Shown here: positions 41,426 through 50,106 of the stretch, one piece after another
How the letters are laid out: each line of letters opens with the position of its first letter
Numbering within the stretch: position 1 is the first letter of the stretch
NCBI GenBank assembly: GCA_902632445.1
Contig: CACPCL010000001.1
Coordinates: 1-64,000, forward strand
Direction: 5' to 3'
Length of the DNA stretch: 64,000 bases
From: an uncultured Pelagibacteraceae bacterium
GTDB lineage: Bacteria > Pseudomonadota > Alphaproteobacteria > Pelagibacterales > Pelagibacteraceae
Made by a program: the position numbers and the translations under genes
The notes under the pieces: generated by a model
What the model was told of the DNA's origin: nothing
The model's database searches: none
The model's input: the letters and a program-made list of their open reading frames with translations, nothing else

Positions 41426-41962
41426 AATTCTAATTTGTATAATACATTACTTAATTTATCTAGAAACATTTTTTTTTATAGAGAACTTAAACTTTTAGAT
41501 AATTTTGAAACACGTATATACCTTATGTTTATGCATTTCTCTATAATTTTAATAATTTTTAAAAAAAATAATGTAAAATTTAATCAGGACTTATACGATG
41601 GTTTATTTCACAATATCGAGAATAATCTAAGAGAATCAGGTTTAGGAGATGTTTCAGTTAATAAGAAAATGAAAGATTTTAATAAACTCCTTTATGATAT
41701 TTTACTTAAAATTAACGAGAGCAATGATGATAAATTTAAAATTAGCAGAAAGTTAATTATGAGGTATTTTTTAGAACTAAATGATGGAAAATTTGCTAAA
41801 TTAAGTCATTTTGAAACGTATTTTACAAAATTTTATGAATTTTGTTTTGAATTATCATTGGATAATGTGTTAAGAGATGCAATAAACTTTAAAAACAAAT
41901 ATGGCAGTACCCAAAAGAAAAACATCAGTTTCGAAGAAAAGAATGAGAAGATCTCATCATAA
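41402..41962 (+). CDS. Ubiquinol-cytochrome c chaperone family protein
   Basis: [27 protein letters not shown] family signature. Confidence 0.75.
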   Translation: MIFFKNKHNSNLYNTLLNLSRNIFFYRELKLLDNFETRIYLMFMHFSIILIIFKKNNVKFNQDLYDGLFHNIENNLRESGLGDVSVNKKMKDFNKLLYDILLKINESNDDKFKISRKLIMRYFLELNDGKFAKLSHFETYFTKFYEFCFELSLDNVLRDAINFKNKYGSTQKKNISFEEKNEKISS

Positions 41963-42074
41963 GATATCTTCAGTAAATATAGTGGAAGATAAAAAAAGTG
42001 GAGAATACAAGCTATCTCACCATGTAGATCTTAAATCCGGTTATTATAACGGTAAAAAAATCCTAGATATTTAA
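41901..42074 (+). CDS. rpmF: 50S ribosomal protein L32 (absent from supplied ORF track)
   Basis: [57 protein letters not shown] read directly; upstream of plsX. Confidence 0.95.
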   Translation: MAVPKRKTSVSKKRMRRSHHKISSVNIVEDKKSGEYKLSHHVDLKSGYYNGKKILDI

Positions 42075-42080
42075 TTTAAA

Positions 42081-43112
42081 ATGAAAAAAATTACTGTTGC
42101 AATCGATGCAATGGGTGGAGACAACTCGCCCGAGAAGACTGTAAATGGAGTAAATTTATTTATTGAAAAAAATAAATCTAACAATGATTTTTTAATTAAT
42201 TTGTTTGGAGATGAAATTAGGATTAATAACGAGGTAAAAAAATATAATATTCCAAAAGAATTAATTAAAATTACTCACACAAAGTCTATTATTTCGGATG
42301 ACGAAACCCCACTCACAGCAATAAAAAATTCAAAAAATACAAGTATGTGGAACTGTATTAAATCACAAATTGATGGGGATGCTGATATCAGTTTATCTGC
42401 TGGTAATACAGGTGTTCTTTTAGTTATTTCTAGAATGATTCTGAAAATGATGAAACAAGTTAATAAACCTGCATTAGCTGGTCTTTGGCCAAATAAAAAA
42501 GGAATGAATGTAGTTTTAGACTTGGGTGCAAATATTGAATGTAATGAGGATAATTTAGTAGATTTTGCTGAATTAGGCTCAGCTTTATATAAATCGATAT
42601 TTCCCAATGAAAAACCTTTAGTTTCATTGTTAAATATTGGTTCAGAAGAAATAAAAGGAACCGAAATATTAAAAAAAACACATAAAAAATTAAATTTTTT
42701 AAGTAACGAAAATAATTTTCTTTTTAAAGGCTATATAGAAGGTAACAAAATTATGAACGGCGAAACAAATGTTATTGTAACTGATGGTTTTACTGGCAAT
42801 ATTGCTCTAAAAACTGCTGAAGGTACAGCAAAATTTATTACAGATGATTTAAAAAAAACTTTAACAGAAAATCTTTACACAAAAATTTCTTTAATTTTCT
42901 CATATTTCTCACTTAAAAAATTCAAGGATCGATTAGATCCAAGAAAATATAACGGGGCAATTCTTTTAGGATTAAATGGTCCGGTTGTAAAAAGCCATGG
43001 CGGCACTGATGCCTTAGGTTTTTGTTATTCAATTGATTTATGTTATAAAATAATTAAAGGAAATTTAATGCAGCAAATCAGAAATAATTTAAATCATTTA
43101 AAAAATGAATAA
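42081..43112 (+). CDS. plsX: Phosphate acyltransferase PlsX
   Basis: TVAIDAMGGDNSPEKTVNG; DGFTGNIALKTAEG; SHGGTDALGF. Confidence 0.95.
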   Translation: MKKITVAIDAMGGDNSPEKTVNGVNLFIEKNKSNNDFLINLFGDEIRINNEVKKYNIPKELIKITHTKSIISDDETPLTAIKNSKNTSMWNCIKSQIDGDADISLSAGNTGVLLVISRMILKMMKQVNKPALAGLWPNKKGMNVVLDLGANIECNEDNLVDFAELGSALYKSIFPNEKPLVSLLNIGSEEIKGTEILKKTHKKLNFLSNENNFLFKGYIEGNKIMNGETNVIVTDGFTGNIALKTAEGTAKFITDDLKKTLTENLYTKISLIFSYFSLKKFKDRLDPRKYNGAILLGLNGPVVKSHGGTDALGFCYSIDLCYKIIKGNLMQQIRNNLNHLKNE

Positions 43113-43398
43113 AAGCAATCTTACAAAACAAGAACTTTCATTAGAATTGAGTAGAAAGTTAGGTTTCCCCTTATCCTTTTCTAGAAAGCTAATCAATGAT
43201 CTGGTTAACATTTTTATTTCAAATATTAGGAAAGGGAACTTAAAAATTAAAAATATAGGATCTTTTAAAATTTTGAAAAAAAATCAAAGATTAGGAAGAA
43301 ATCCAAAAACTAAAGAACAATATATAATAAGCAGTAGAAACTCTTTAAGTTTTAGTTCATCAAAAAATTTAATAGCTTCTCTTGATCAAAATGAGTAA
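43105..43398 (+). CDS. ihfA: Integration host factor alpha-like DNA-binding protein
   Basis: HU/IHF fold; IGSFKILKKNQRLGRNPKTKEQYIISSRNSLSFSSSKNL; precedes merR. Confidence 0.88.
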   Translation: MNKSNLTKQELSLELSRKLGFPLSFSRKLINDLVNIFISNIRKGNLKIKNIGSFKILKKNQRLGRNPKTKEQYIISSRNSLSFSSSKNLIASLDQNE

Positions 43399-43771
43399 AT
43401 TTTTATCTATTGGTCAACTTTCTAAAATGTTAAATTTAATAGATCAAAATAACAATAAGCCTCTTAATCATACGTTAAGGTACTGGGAAAAAGAGTTTAA
43501 GCAAATTAAGCCAAAAATAATTAATAAAAGAAGATATTATTCTTCAGATCAAATAGAAATCATAAAGTTAATTCAGTTTTTACTCAAAAAAAGAGGTTTA
43601 ACTATAAATGGTGTTAAAAATGTTTTAAACTCAAATATTAATAAACTTGACGATTATAATTCAGATGGTTTAAAAGCAGATTATTATAAAGAGAAAATAA
43701 AAGTTAAAAGTAAAAAAGTTCTTGAAAGAATAAAAGGATTAAAAAAATATGGCAAAAAAAACACATATTAA
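43382..43771 (+). CDS. MerR family transcriptional regulator
   Basis: LSIGQLSKML...HTLRYWEKEFKQIKPKIINKRRYYSSDQIEIIKLI. Confidence 0.9.
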   Translation: MIKMSKFLSIGQLSKMLNLIDQNNNKPLNHTLRYWEKEFKQIKPKIINKRRYYSSDQIEIIKLIQFLLKKRGLTINGVKNVLNSNINKLDDYNSDGLKADYYKEKIKVKSKKVLERIKGLKKYGKKNTY

Positions 43772-43940
43772 AGTAAGAATGGTACCCGAAAGTAATCCAG
43801 ACAGTAAATTTATTTACTATGCAAAAAAACCTACTAAAGGTGAAAAAGCAAAAGATAAATTAAAATTAAAAAAATATAATCCTAATACAAGAAAGCATGA
43901 GTTTTTTGTAGAAAAAAAATTACCACCTCATAGTAAGTAA
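43749..43940 (+). CDS. rpmG: 50S ribosomal protein L33
   Basis: MAKKTHIKVRMVPESN...FIYYAKKP...LKLKKYNPNTRKHEFFVEKKL. Confidence 0.9.
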   Translation: MAKKTHIKVRMVPESNPDSKFIYYAKKPTKGEKAKDKLKLKKYNPNTRKHEFFVEKKLPPHSK

Positions 43941-43944
43941 TTTT

Positions 43945-44226
43945 TTAATTTTTTTTAAAATTTCGATATTCATAATCAATATAAGCATTAATCATAGACT
44001 TCCATACTCGATTGGTAATTTTTGGATCAATTTTCATTCTCTTAGATTTTGAAGATACAGTTCTTAAAATAATTTTTATTCTTTTCCTATCCACTATATC
44101 TTTTTTATATTTTTTGTTTTGTAAAACTTTATCAACTAAAAAGGTTCTTCTTTTTAGTATCTTCAAGAATTGATTGTCTAACTTATCTAATTTTTTCCTG
44201 ATTTTAAGTATATTCTTATTAACCAT
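43945..44226 (-). CDS. Chorismate mutase type II (AroQ-like), monofunctional
   Basis: IRKKLDKLDNQFLKILKRRTFLVDKV...DRKRIKIILRTV helical pattern. Confidence 0.75.
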   Translation of the reverse strand: MVNKNILKIRKKLDKLDNQFLKILKRRTFLVDKVLQNKKYKKDIVDRKRIKIILRTVSSKSKRMKIDPKITNRVWKSMINAYIDYEYRNFKKN

Positions 44227-44277
44227 AGCGACATTATAAAATTATTAATTATTAAAAATACATATATATTAAAAATT

Positions 44278-45303
44278 ATGCTCGTTCACGATAAAAAAAA
44301 TAAAAATTTATTTTTAAATTGGTTAACTTCAACTCTAATTCTAGTATTTTTGATGATTATTGTTGGTGGTCTAACAAGATTAACTAATTCTGGATTATCA
44401 ATTACTGAATGGGAATTATTTAGTGGAATTTTACCACCATTTAAAGAAGAAGCATGGATTAAATATTTTGAATTATATAAACAAATTCCACAATATAAAA
44501 TTGTTAATCCTCTGATGAACTTACAAGAATTTAAAGTTATTTTTTATTGGGAATATGCTCATCGTATGCTTGGTAGAATAATTGGATTATTTTTCTTAAT
44601 CCCTCTTATATATTTTTACTTAATTAGAAAAATAAATATTAAAACTTTAATTCCTTTTTTTATTATCTTATTTTTAATTATTACACAGGGTTTTATAGGG
44701 TGGTATATGGTTTCTAGCGGCTTAGTTAATAATGTAACAGTAAGTCACTACAGACTTTCACTTCATTTGGTTTTGGCCATTATAATATTATCAATTATTT
44801 TTTGGCAAATATTAAACCTAAAAAATGAATCTTCCAAAAATTTTTTTAATATATCAAAAAAAGAATTCCCCTTTTTTTTTCTAGTTTTATTAATATTTGC
44901 CCAATTAATTTTAGGAGCATTTGTTTCAGGTTTAGATGCGGGGAAAATTTATCAAACCTGGCCTTTAATGGGAAATAATTATTTTCCAGACGATATTAAC
45001 ATAAAAAATTCTATTAATTTCTTAAATTTTGACAATCATTCACTCGTTCAATTTTATCATAGAAATTTAGCTTACTTAATCACCTTGTATATTTTGGTTT
45101 TGTCTTTTTACATTTTTAAAAATGAAGATCGTAAAGCCTATAGACCTATTTTTATTTTATTATTAGTTTTATTTGCGCAAGTTATTTTAGGGATTTTCAC
45201 TTTATTAACAAATTTACATATTTTTTTTGCATCGCTACATCAAATTTTTAGTGTAATTTTAGTATTAAGTTCAATAAATTTATATTTTTATATGATAAAA
45301 TAA
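44278..45303 (+). CDS. ctaA: Heme A synthase (COX15/CtaA)
   Basis: GGLTRLTNSGLSITEWELFSGILPP; WEYAHRMLGRIIG; AGKIYQTWPLMG. Confidence 0.94.
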   Translation: MLVHDKKNKNLFLNWLTSTLILVFLMIIVGGLTRLTNSGLSITEWELFSGILPPFKEEAWIKYFELYKQIPQYKIVNPLMNLQEFKVIFYWEYAHRMLGRIIGLFFLIPLIYFYLIRKINIKTLIPFFIILFLIITQGFIGWYMVSSGLVNNVTVSHYRLSLHLVLAIIILSIIFWQILNLKNESSKNFFNISKKEFPFFFLVLLIFAQLILGAFVSGLDAGKIYQTWPLMGNNYFPDDINIKNSINFLNFDNHSLVQFYHRNLAYLITLYILVLSFYIFKNEDRKAYRPIFILLLVLFAQVILGIFTLLTNLHIFFASLHQIFSVILVLSSINLYFYMIK

Positions 45304-45304
45304 A

Positions 45305-45333
45305 TTGACTTTATATATTAATCTCTGTATCTA
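45305..45333 (+). promoter_or_regulatory. Putative sigma70 promoter of rplM-rpsI: TTGACT-N17-TATCTA
   Basis: -35 45305-45310, -10 45328-45333; ATG only 12 bp downstream of the -10. Confidence 0.45.
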
Positions 45334-45345
45334 TCGCCAATCAAG

Positions 45346-45804
45346 ATGACACCTTTTATTAAAAAGAAAGAAGTAAAAAAAGAATGGTATTTAATAGATG
45401 CCCAAAACATTGCTGTTGGTAGATTAGCAGCTTATATATCAAAAGTTTTGAGAGGAAAAAATAAATCAACTTTCAATCCCCACATAGATAATGGAGATTT
45501 TGTTGTTGTTACAAATATTGATAAAATTAAATTTACTGGTAAAAAATTTAAAGACAAAAAATACTACAGACACACTGGTCATCCCGGTGGTATAAAAGTA
45601 ACATCACCATTATCTTTAAAAGAAAATAACAAAACAGAACAAATATTAAAGTTGGCAGTAAAAAGAATGCTTCCTGGTGGTCCATTAGCAAAGAAGCAAC
45701 TTACAAAACTAAAAATTTATAATGGTGAAAAGCACCCTCATGAAATACAAAAACCAAAAATAATTAATTTTGACAAACTAAATAAAAGAAACCTGGTGAG
45801 TTAA
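45346..45804 (+). CDS. rplM: 50S ribosomal protein L13
   Basis: [60 protein letters not shown]. Confidence 0.97.
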   Translation: MTPFIKKKEVKKEWYLIDAQNIAVGRLAAYISKVLRGKNKSTFNPHIDNGDFVVVTNIDKIKFTGKKFKDKKYYRHTGHPGGIKVTSPLSLKENNKTEQILKLAVKRMLPGGPLAKKQLTKLKIYNGEKHPHEIQKPKIINFDKLNKRNLVS

Positions 45805-46244
45805 TGGAAAATACAGAAACTTCATTTAAAAAAGTGAAAAAAATAAAACTTGATTTTAAAGACAGTAAATATGCTACCGGTAGACGAAAGAGATCTGTAG
45901 CAAAAGTTTGGGTTAAAAAAGGATCAGGAAATATTCATGTTAATGGCTTGAAAATGAATGAATATTTCAAACGTCCAGTTCATCAAATAATCGTTACAAG
46001 ACCTTTACAAATTTCAGAAGTTTCATCAAATTATGATGTTAAGTGTTCTGTGAAGGGCGGAGGTTTATCTGGACAAGCAGGCGCAATAATATTAGGTATT
46101 TCAAAAGCTCTTATTGCTCATGATGCAAATCTTAAAGCAAACTTAAAAAAAGATAAACTTACCACAAGAGACTCTAGAGTCGTAGAAAGAAAAAAATACG
46201 GCCACAGAAAAGCTAGAAGAAGCTTCCAATTCTCTAAACGATAA
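45804..46244 (+). CDS. rpsI: 30S ribosomal protein S9
   Basis: [21 protein letters not shown]-terminal [17 protein letters not shown]. Confidence 0.98.
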   Translation: MENTETSFKKVKKIKLDFKDSKYATGRRKRSVAKVWVKKGSGNIHVNGLKMNEYFKRPVHQIIVTRPLQISEVSSNYDVKCSVKGGGLSGQAGAIILGISKALIAHDANLKANLKKDKLTTRDSRVVERKKYGHRKARRSFQFSKR

Positions 46245-46287
46245 TCATTTAAATTTAATTTCTGTGAGGACAATGATATAAAGTATC

Positions 46288-47325
46288 ATGTCAATGACGA
46301 ATAAATTAAAAATAGCTGTAATTGGAGCCACAGGTTATACTGGTCTTGATTTGGTATATTTTTTATCAAATCATCCTAAGGTAGAAATAAAAAACTTATG
46401 TGCTACAAAAAATTTGGGCAAGAAAATTTCTTTTTTTGACAAAAGAATTAAAAAAAAACTTCCAAGAATCTCCTCAATAAATAAAATAGAGTGGGATAAA
46501 ATAGATTTAGTTTTTTTATCACTTCCAAATGGTGAAGCTCAAAAAATAGTAAATAAGATATATTTTAGATATAAAAATTTGAAATTTATAGACTTATCAG
46601 CAGATTTTAGAATTACAAACCCAAAAATCTACTTTAAAAATTATAAGATTAAACATAAGGCTACCAAATTAATTAAACATTCACTTTATTCAATAACAGA
46701 ATTTAATAAAAGAAAAATTCACAATTATAGAATAATTGCTAATCCAGGATGTTATCCAACATCAATTCAAATTCCTTTAGTTCCACTCATTATTAAAAAA
46801 ATTATTAAAATTAACAATTTAATAATAGACTCTAAATCAGGTTACTCAGGAGCTGGAAAAAACTTTGAGAAGAAATTTACTCACAAAAATTTGTATAAAT
46901 CAACTTTTGCATACAGTACGAAAAATCATAGACACATTTGCGAAATTGATCAAGAAATAATTAAATTGACAAACAAGAAAGTAAGCTTTTCGTTTAACCC
47001 TCATTTAATACCAACATTCAGAGGGATATTAACATCGATATACATGGAACCAATAAAATCTATCAGCCCTATTAGAATAAGAAATGAATTAAAAAAATTT
47101 TATAAAAAATCAAAATTTATAAAGATTCTTAAATTAAATAGTCAGTTGGGATCAGGTAATGTTCTTAACACAAACAATTGTGAAATATCTGTCTGCGAAA
47201 CAAATGTAAAAAACAAAATTTTAATATTATCTGCAATAGACAATTTAGTTAAAGGTGCTGCAGGTCAAGCCATTCAAAATATGAATATATTATACAAACT
47301 ACCTGAAGACTTAGGTTTAAAATGA
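46288..47325 (+). CDS. argC: N-acetyl-gamma-glutamyl-phosphate reductase
   Basis: IGATGYTGLDLVYFLSNHPKVEI; NPGCYPTSIQIPLVPL; GAAGQAIQNMN. Confidence 0.95.
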   Translation: MSMTNKLKIAVIGATGYTGLDLVYFLSNHPKVEIKNLCATKNLGKKISFFDKRIKKKLPRISSINKIEWDKIDLVFLSLPNGEAQKIVNKIYFRYKNLKFIDLSADFRITNPKIYFKNYKIKHKATKLIKHSLYSITEFNKRKIHNYRIIANPGCYPTSIQIPLVPLIIKKIIKINNLIIDSKSGYSGAGKNFEKKFTHKNLYKSTFAYSTKNHRHICEIDQEIIKLTNKKVSFSFNPHLIPTFRGILTSIYMEPIKSISPIRIRNELKKFYKKSKFIKILKLNSQLGSGNVLNTNNCEISVCETNVKNKILILSAIDNLVKGAAGQAIQNMNILYKLPEDLGLK

Positions 47326-47867
47326 AAATATTTTTTATATTATTTATTATTTTAGCTCTTAACTCTTGCACAAAACCTAAAAGTGTTTTTATTTGTGGCG
47401 ATCATGTCTGTGTAAATAATCAGGAAGCTGAGCTGTATTTTGAGGAAAATTTATCAATTGAAGTTAAAATTTTAAATAACAAAAAAGTCAAAGATATAGA
47501 TCTTGTCCAATTGAATTTAGAAAAAATTGATAACAATAGAAGTATAAATATAAAAACAAAGGATAGTACAGCACAGAAAGTAAAAATTTTAAATACTGAA
47601 GAAATTAATAAAATAAAATCAAAAATTAAAAAAAATAAAAAAGTAAAAGAAATTGCTAAAAAAACTCCAAAAAAAAAATCAAATCTAAAAAAAATTAGTA
47701 AAAATAATAATCAGGGCATGAGAATAAAAAAGAATGTTAATAAGAATATTGAAAAAGTAACTGATATTTGTACAATTGTTAAAAAATGTAGTATTGAAGA
47801 AATATCAAAATATTTAATAAAAGAAGGTAAATATAAAAATTTTCCAGATATAACTATTAGACAATAA
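47322..47867 (+). CDS. Lys-rich putative lipoprotein, hypothetical
   Basis: Lipobox FIILALNSCTKP; FICGDHVCVNN; Lys-rich tail. Confidence 0.65.
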   Translation: MKIFFILFIILALNSCTKPKSVFICGDHVCVNNQEAELYFEENLSIEVKILNNKKVKDIDLVQLNLEKIDNNRSINIKTKDSTAQKVKILNTEEINKIKSKIKKNKKVKEIAKKTPKKKSNLKKISKNNNQGMRIKKNVNKNIEKVTDICTIVKKCSIEEISKYLIKEGKYKNFPDITIRQ

Positions 47868-47878
47868 AAATTTCATTT

Positions 47879-49165
47879 ATGAAAAAATTAAATATAGCAA
47901 TTGTTGGACTAGGAAATATTGGAAGTTATTTATTTCAATATCTTAATTTGAATAAAAAAATATTATCAAAAAAAAACAACTGTATTCCTAATGTGAAATA
48001 TGTCAGCGCTAAAAGAAAAAACAAAAAAAGAAAATTTAAGATTAAAAAAGATCAATGGCTCACAAATTATATTGATGCAACAATTAAAAAGGATGTTGAT
48101 TTAATAGTTGAATTAATAGGTGGAGCAGAAGGCCCTGCAAAAAAACTTGTGTTTAATGCTTTAAAAAATAAAAAACATGTTGTTACAGCGAATAAGGCTT
48201 TAATTGCAAAATATGGTGATCAACTATCAAAAATAGCAGAAAGTAATAACGTAAATTTAGAATTTGAGGCTTCTGTATGTGGTGGTGTTCCGATTATTAG
48301 ATCTCTAAAAGAGGGTTTAATTGCTAATAAAATTAGAAAAGTTTACGGAATATTTAATGGAACATCTAATTATATTTTATCGTCCATGGATAAACAAAAT
48401 AAAAATTTTAAAGATGTTTTGATGGACGCGCAAAAGTTAGGCTACGCTGAAAGTAATCCTACAGCCGATCTTAATGGAGATGATGTATCTTCAAAATTAA
48501 AGATTTTATCATCACTTTGTTTTAATTCTTTTTTAAACAGCAATATTCACGTTGAAGGAATAAAAGACATAGACAAGGAAGATATAGATTATGCAAATAG
48601 TTTAGGCTACAAAATAAAATTGTTAGGATTTTCTGAACAAATTAAAAATAATATTTACCAAAGAGTTCACCCTACGTTAGTTAAAAATAATTCTCATGTG
48701 GCTACTATAGATGGAGTTTTGAATGCTGTTATTGTTGAGGGTTCTCCAGTTGGACAAAGCATAATACAAGGTGCTGGCGCAGGTGCTGAAGCAACAACAT
48801 CAGCATTAATTTCTGATATATCGTCAATTCTTAGAGGAAACGTTAAGTTTCCGTTTTCTATATCTAGTAAAGAAAGAAAAAAATTAAAATTTAATAATAT
48901 TTCAGAAAGGAATTTTTCTGCTTATTTGAGATTTGAAGTTAAGGATATATCTGGAGTTTTATCAAATATAACAAATATTTTTTCGAGAAATAAAGTCTCG
49001 ATAAAAAGACTTATTCAAAATCCAAAGAAAAATAAAGGTACTTCTTCAATTATAATAATTACACATAGTTCTAAAGACAAAGCTTTAAATAAGATAATTA
49101 AAATTGTAAGTAAAAAAAAATTTATAGTTAGTAAGCCTAAATTAATTAGAATTGATGATTATTAA
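47879..49165 (+). CDS. hom: Homoserine dehydrogenase
   Basis: VVTANKALIAKYGD; YGIFNGTSNYILSSM; LGYAESNPTADLNGDD; C-terminal ACT. Confidence 0.96.
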   Translation: MKKLNIAIVGLGNIGSYLFQYLNLNKKILSKKNNCIPNVKYVSAKRKNKKRKFKIKKDQWLTNYIDATIKKDVDLIVELIGGAEGPAKKLVFNALKNKKHVVTANKALIAKYGDQLSKIAESNNVNLEFEASVCGGVPIIRSLKEGLIANKIRKVYGIFNGTSNYILSSMDKQNKNFKDVLMDAQKLGYAESNPTADLNGDDVSSKLKILSSLCFNSFLNSNIHVEGIKDIDKEDIDYANSLGYKIKLLGFSEQIKNNIYQRVHPTLVKNNSHVATIDGVLNAVIVEGSPVGQSIIQGAGAGAEATTSALISDISSILRGNVKFPFSISSKERKKLKFNNISERNFSAYLRFEVKDISGVLSNITNIFSRNKVSIKRLIQNPKKNKGTSSIIIITHSSKDKALNKIIKIVSKKKFIVSKPKLIRIDDY

Positions 49166-50106
49166 TGTCAATAGACGCAAAATTTTTAAATCTTTTTATT
49201 AAAGCGACAGAGAAAGCTGCCATCGGCGCATCTAAATTTATAGGAAAAAATGATAAAATCGGTGCAGATAAAGGTGCCGTAGATCCAATGAGGAGAGAAT
49301 TAAATAAAATTAACATGGAAGGAACAATCGTAATAGGTGAGGGTGAAATGGATGAAGCGCCTATGCTTTATATAGGAGAAAGGTTAGGTACTTTAAATGG
49401 ACCAAAATTTGATATCGCTGTTGATCCACTTGAGGGAACTAAGTTTACAGCTAACAATCAACCGAATGCGTTTTCTGTTTTAGCTGTAGCTAATAAAGGA
49501 GATTTATTATCTGCCCCTGATACTTATATGGAAAAAATTGCTATTGGATCAGGAATGCCAAAAAATTTATTAGATTTAGATTACGGTATTGAAAAAAATA
49601 TGAAATTATTAGCAGACGCCAAAAATGTTGATGTTTCAGAACTTACAGCTTGTGTTTTAAAAAGACCAAGACATAAAGAAGTTATTAATATACTTGAGCA
49701 AATGAAGGTCAAAATAAATTTTATCACTGATGGTGATATTGCAGGAGTGTTAAGTGTAATAGGAAAAAATCCTAAAAATGATATTTATTATAGTACTGGG
49801 GGCGGGCCAGAGGGTGTTTTAGCGGCAGCTGCACTCTCATGTTACGGTGGGCAAATACAAGGTCGATTAGTTCTTGATGAAGAAGAAAAAACTAGAGCTA
49901 AAAAACTTGGTATAAAAGATTTCAGAAAGAAATATAATATAGAAGATATGATTAAAGGAGACGTAATTTTTTGTGCAACAGGTGTCACTTCTGGAGATTT
50001 AGCAAAAGGAGTTAAAGACTTAGGTAATGAGTATGAAGTTACGACATTTGCTCTTCATAAAAGTAAAAAAATTAATAAAATTTTTACAAATATTTATAAT
50101 AAATGA
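49165..50106 (+). CDS. glpX: Fructose-1,6-bisphosphatase class II
   Basis: GIGEGEMDEAPMLYIGE-type motif; AVDPLEGTKF; GGGPEGVLAAAAL. Confidence 0.96.
   Translation: MSIDAKFLNLFIKATEKAAIGASKFIGKNDKIGADKGAVDPMRRELNKINMEGTIVIGEGEMDEAPMLYIGERLGTLNGPKFDIAVDPLEGTKFTANNQPNAFSVLAVANKGDLLSAPDTYMEKIAIGSGMPKNLLDLDYGIEKNMKLLADAKNVDVSELTACVLKRPRHKEVINILEQMKVKINFITDGDIAGVLSVIGKNPKNDIYYSTGGGPEGVLAAAALSCYGGQIQGRLVLDEEEKTRAKKLGIKDFRKKYNIEDMIKGDVIFCATGVTSGDLAKGVKDLGNEYEVTTFALHKSKKINKIFTNIYNK

Noticed and set aside
42275-42607. 110-aa ORF antisense to plsX (also 42460..42681)
   Set aside because: Antisense shadow of a conserved enzyme.
47600-47720. Poly-Lys/A-rich tract as possible frameshift or repeat expansion
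   Set aside because: Consistent with general AT/Lys bias of this genome; reading frame is continuous and no unit repeat is evident.
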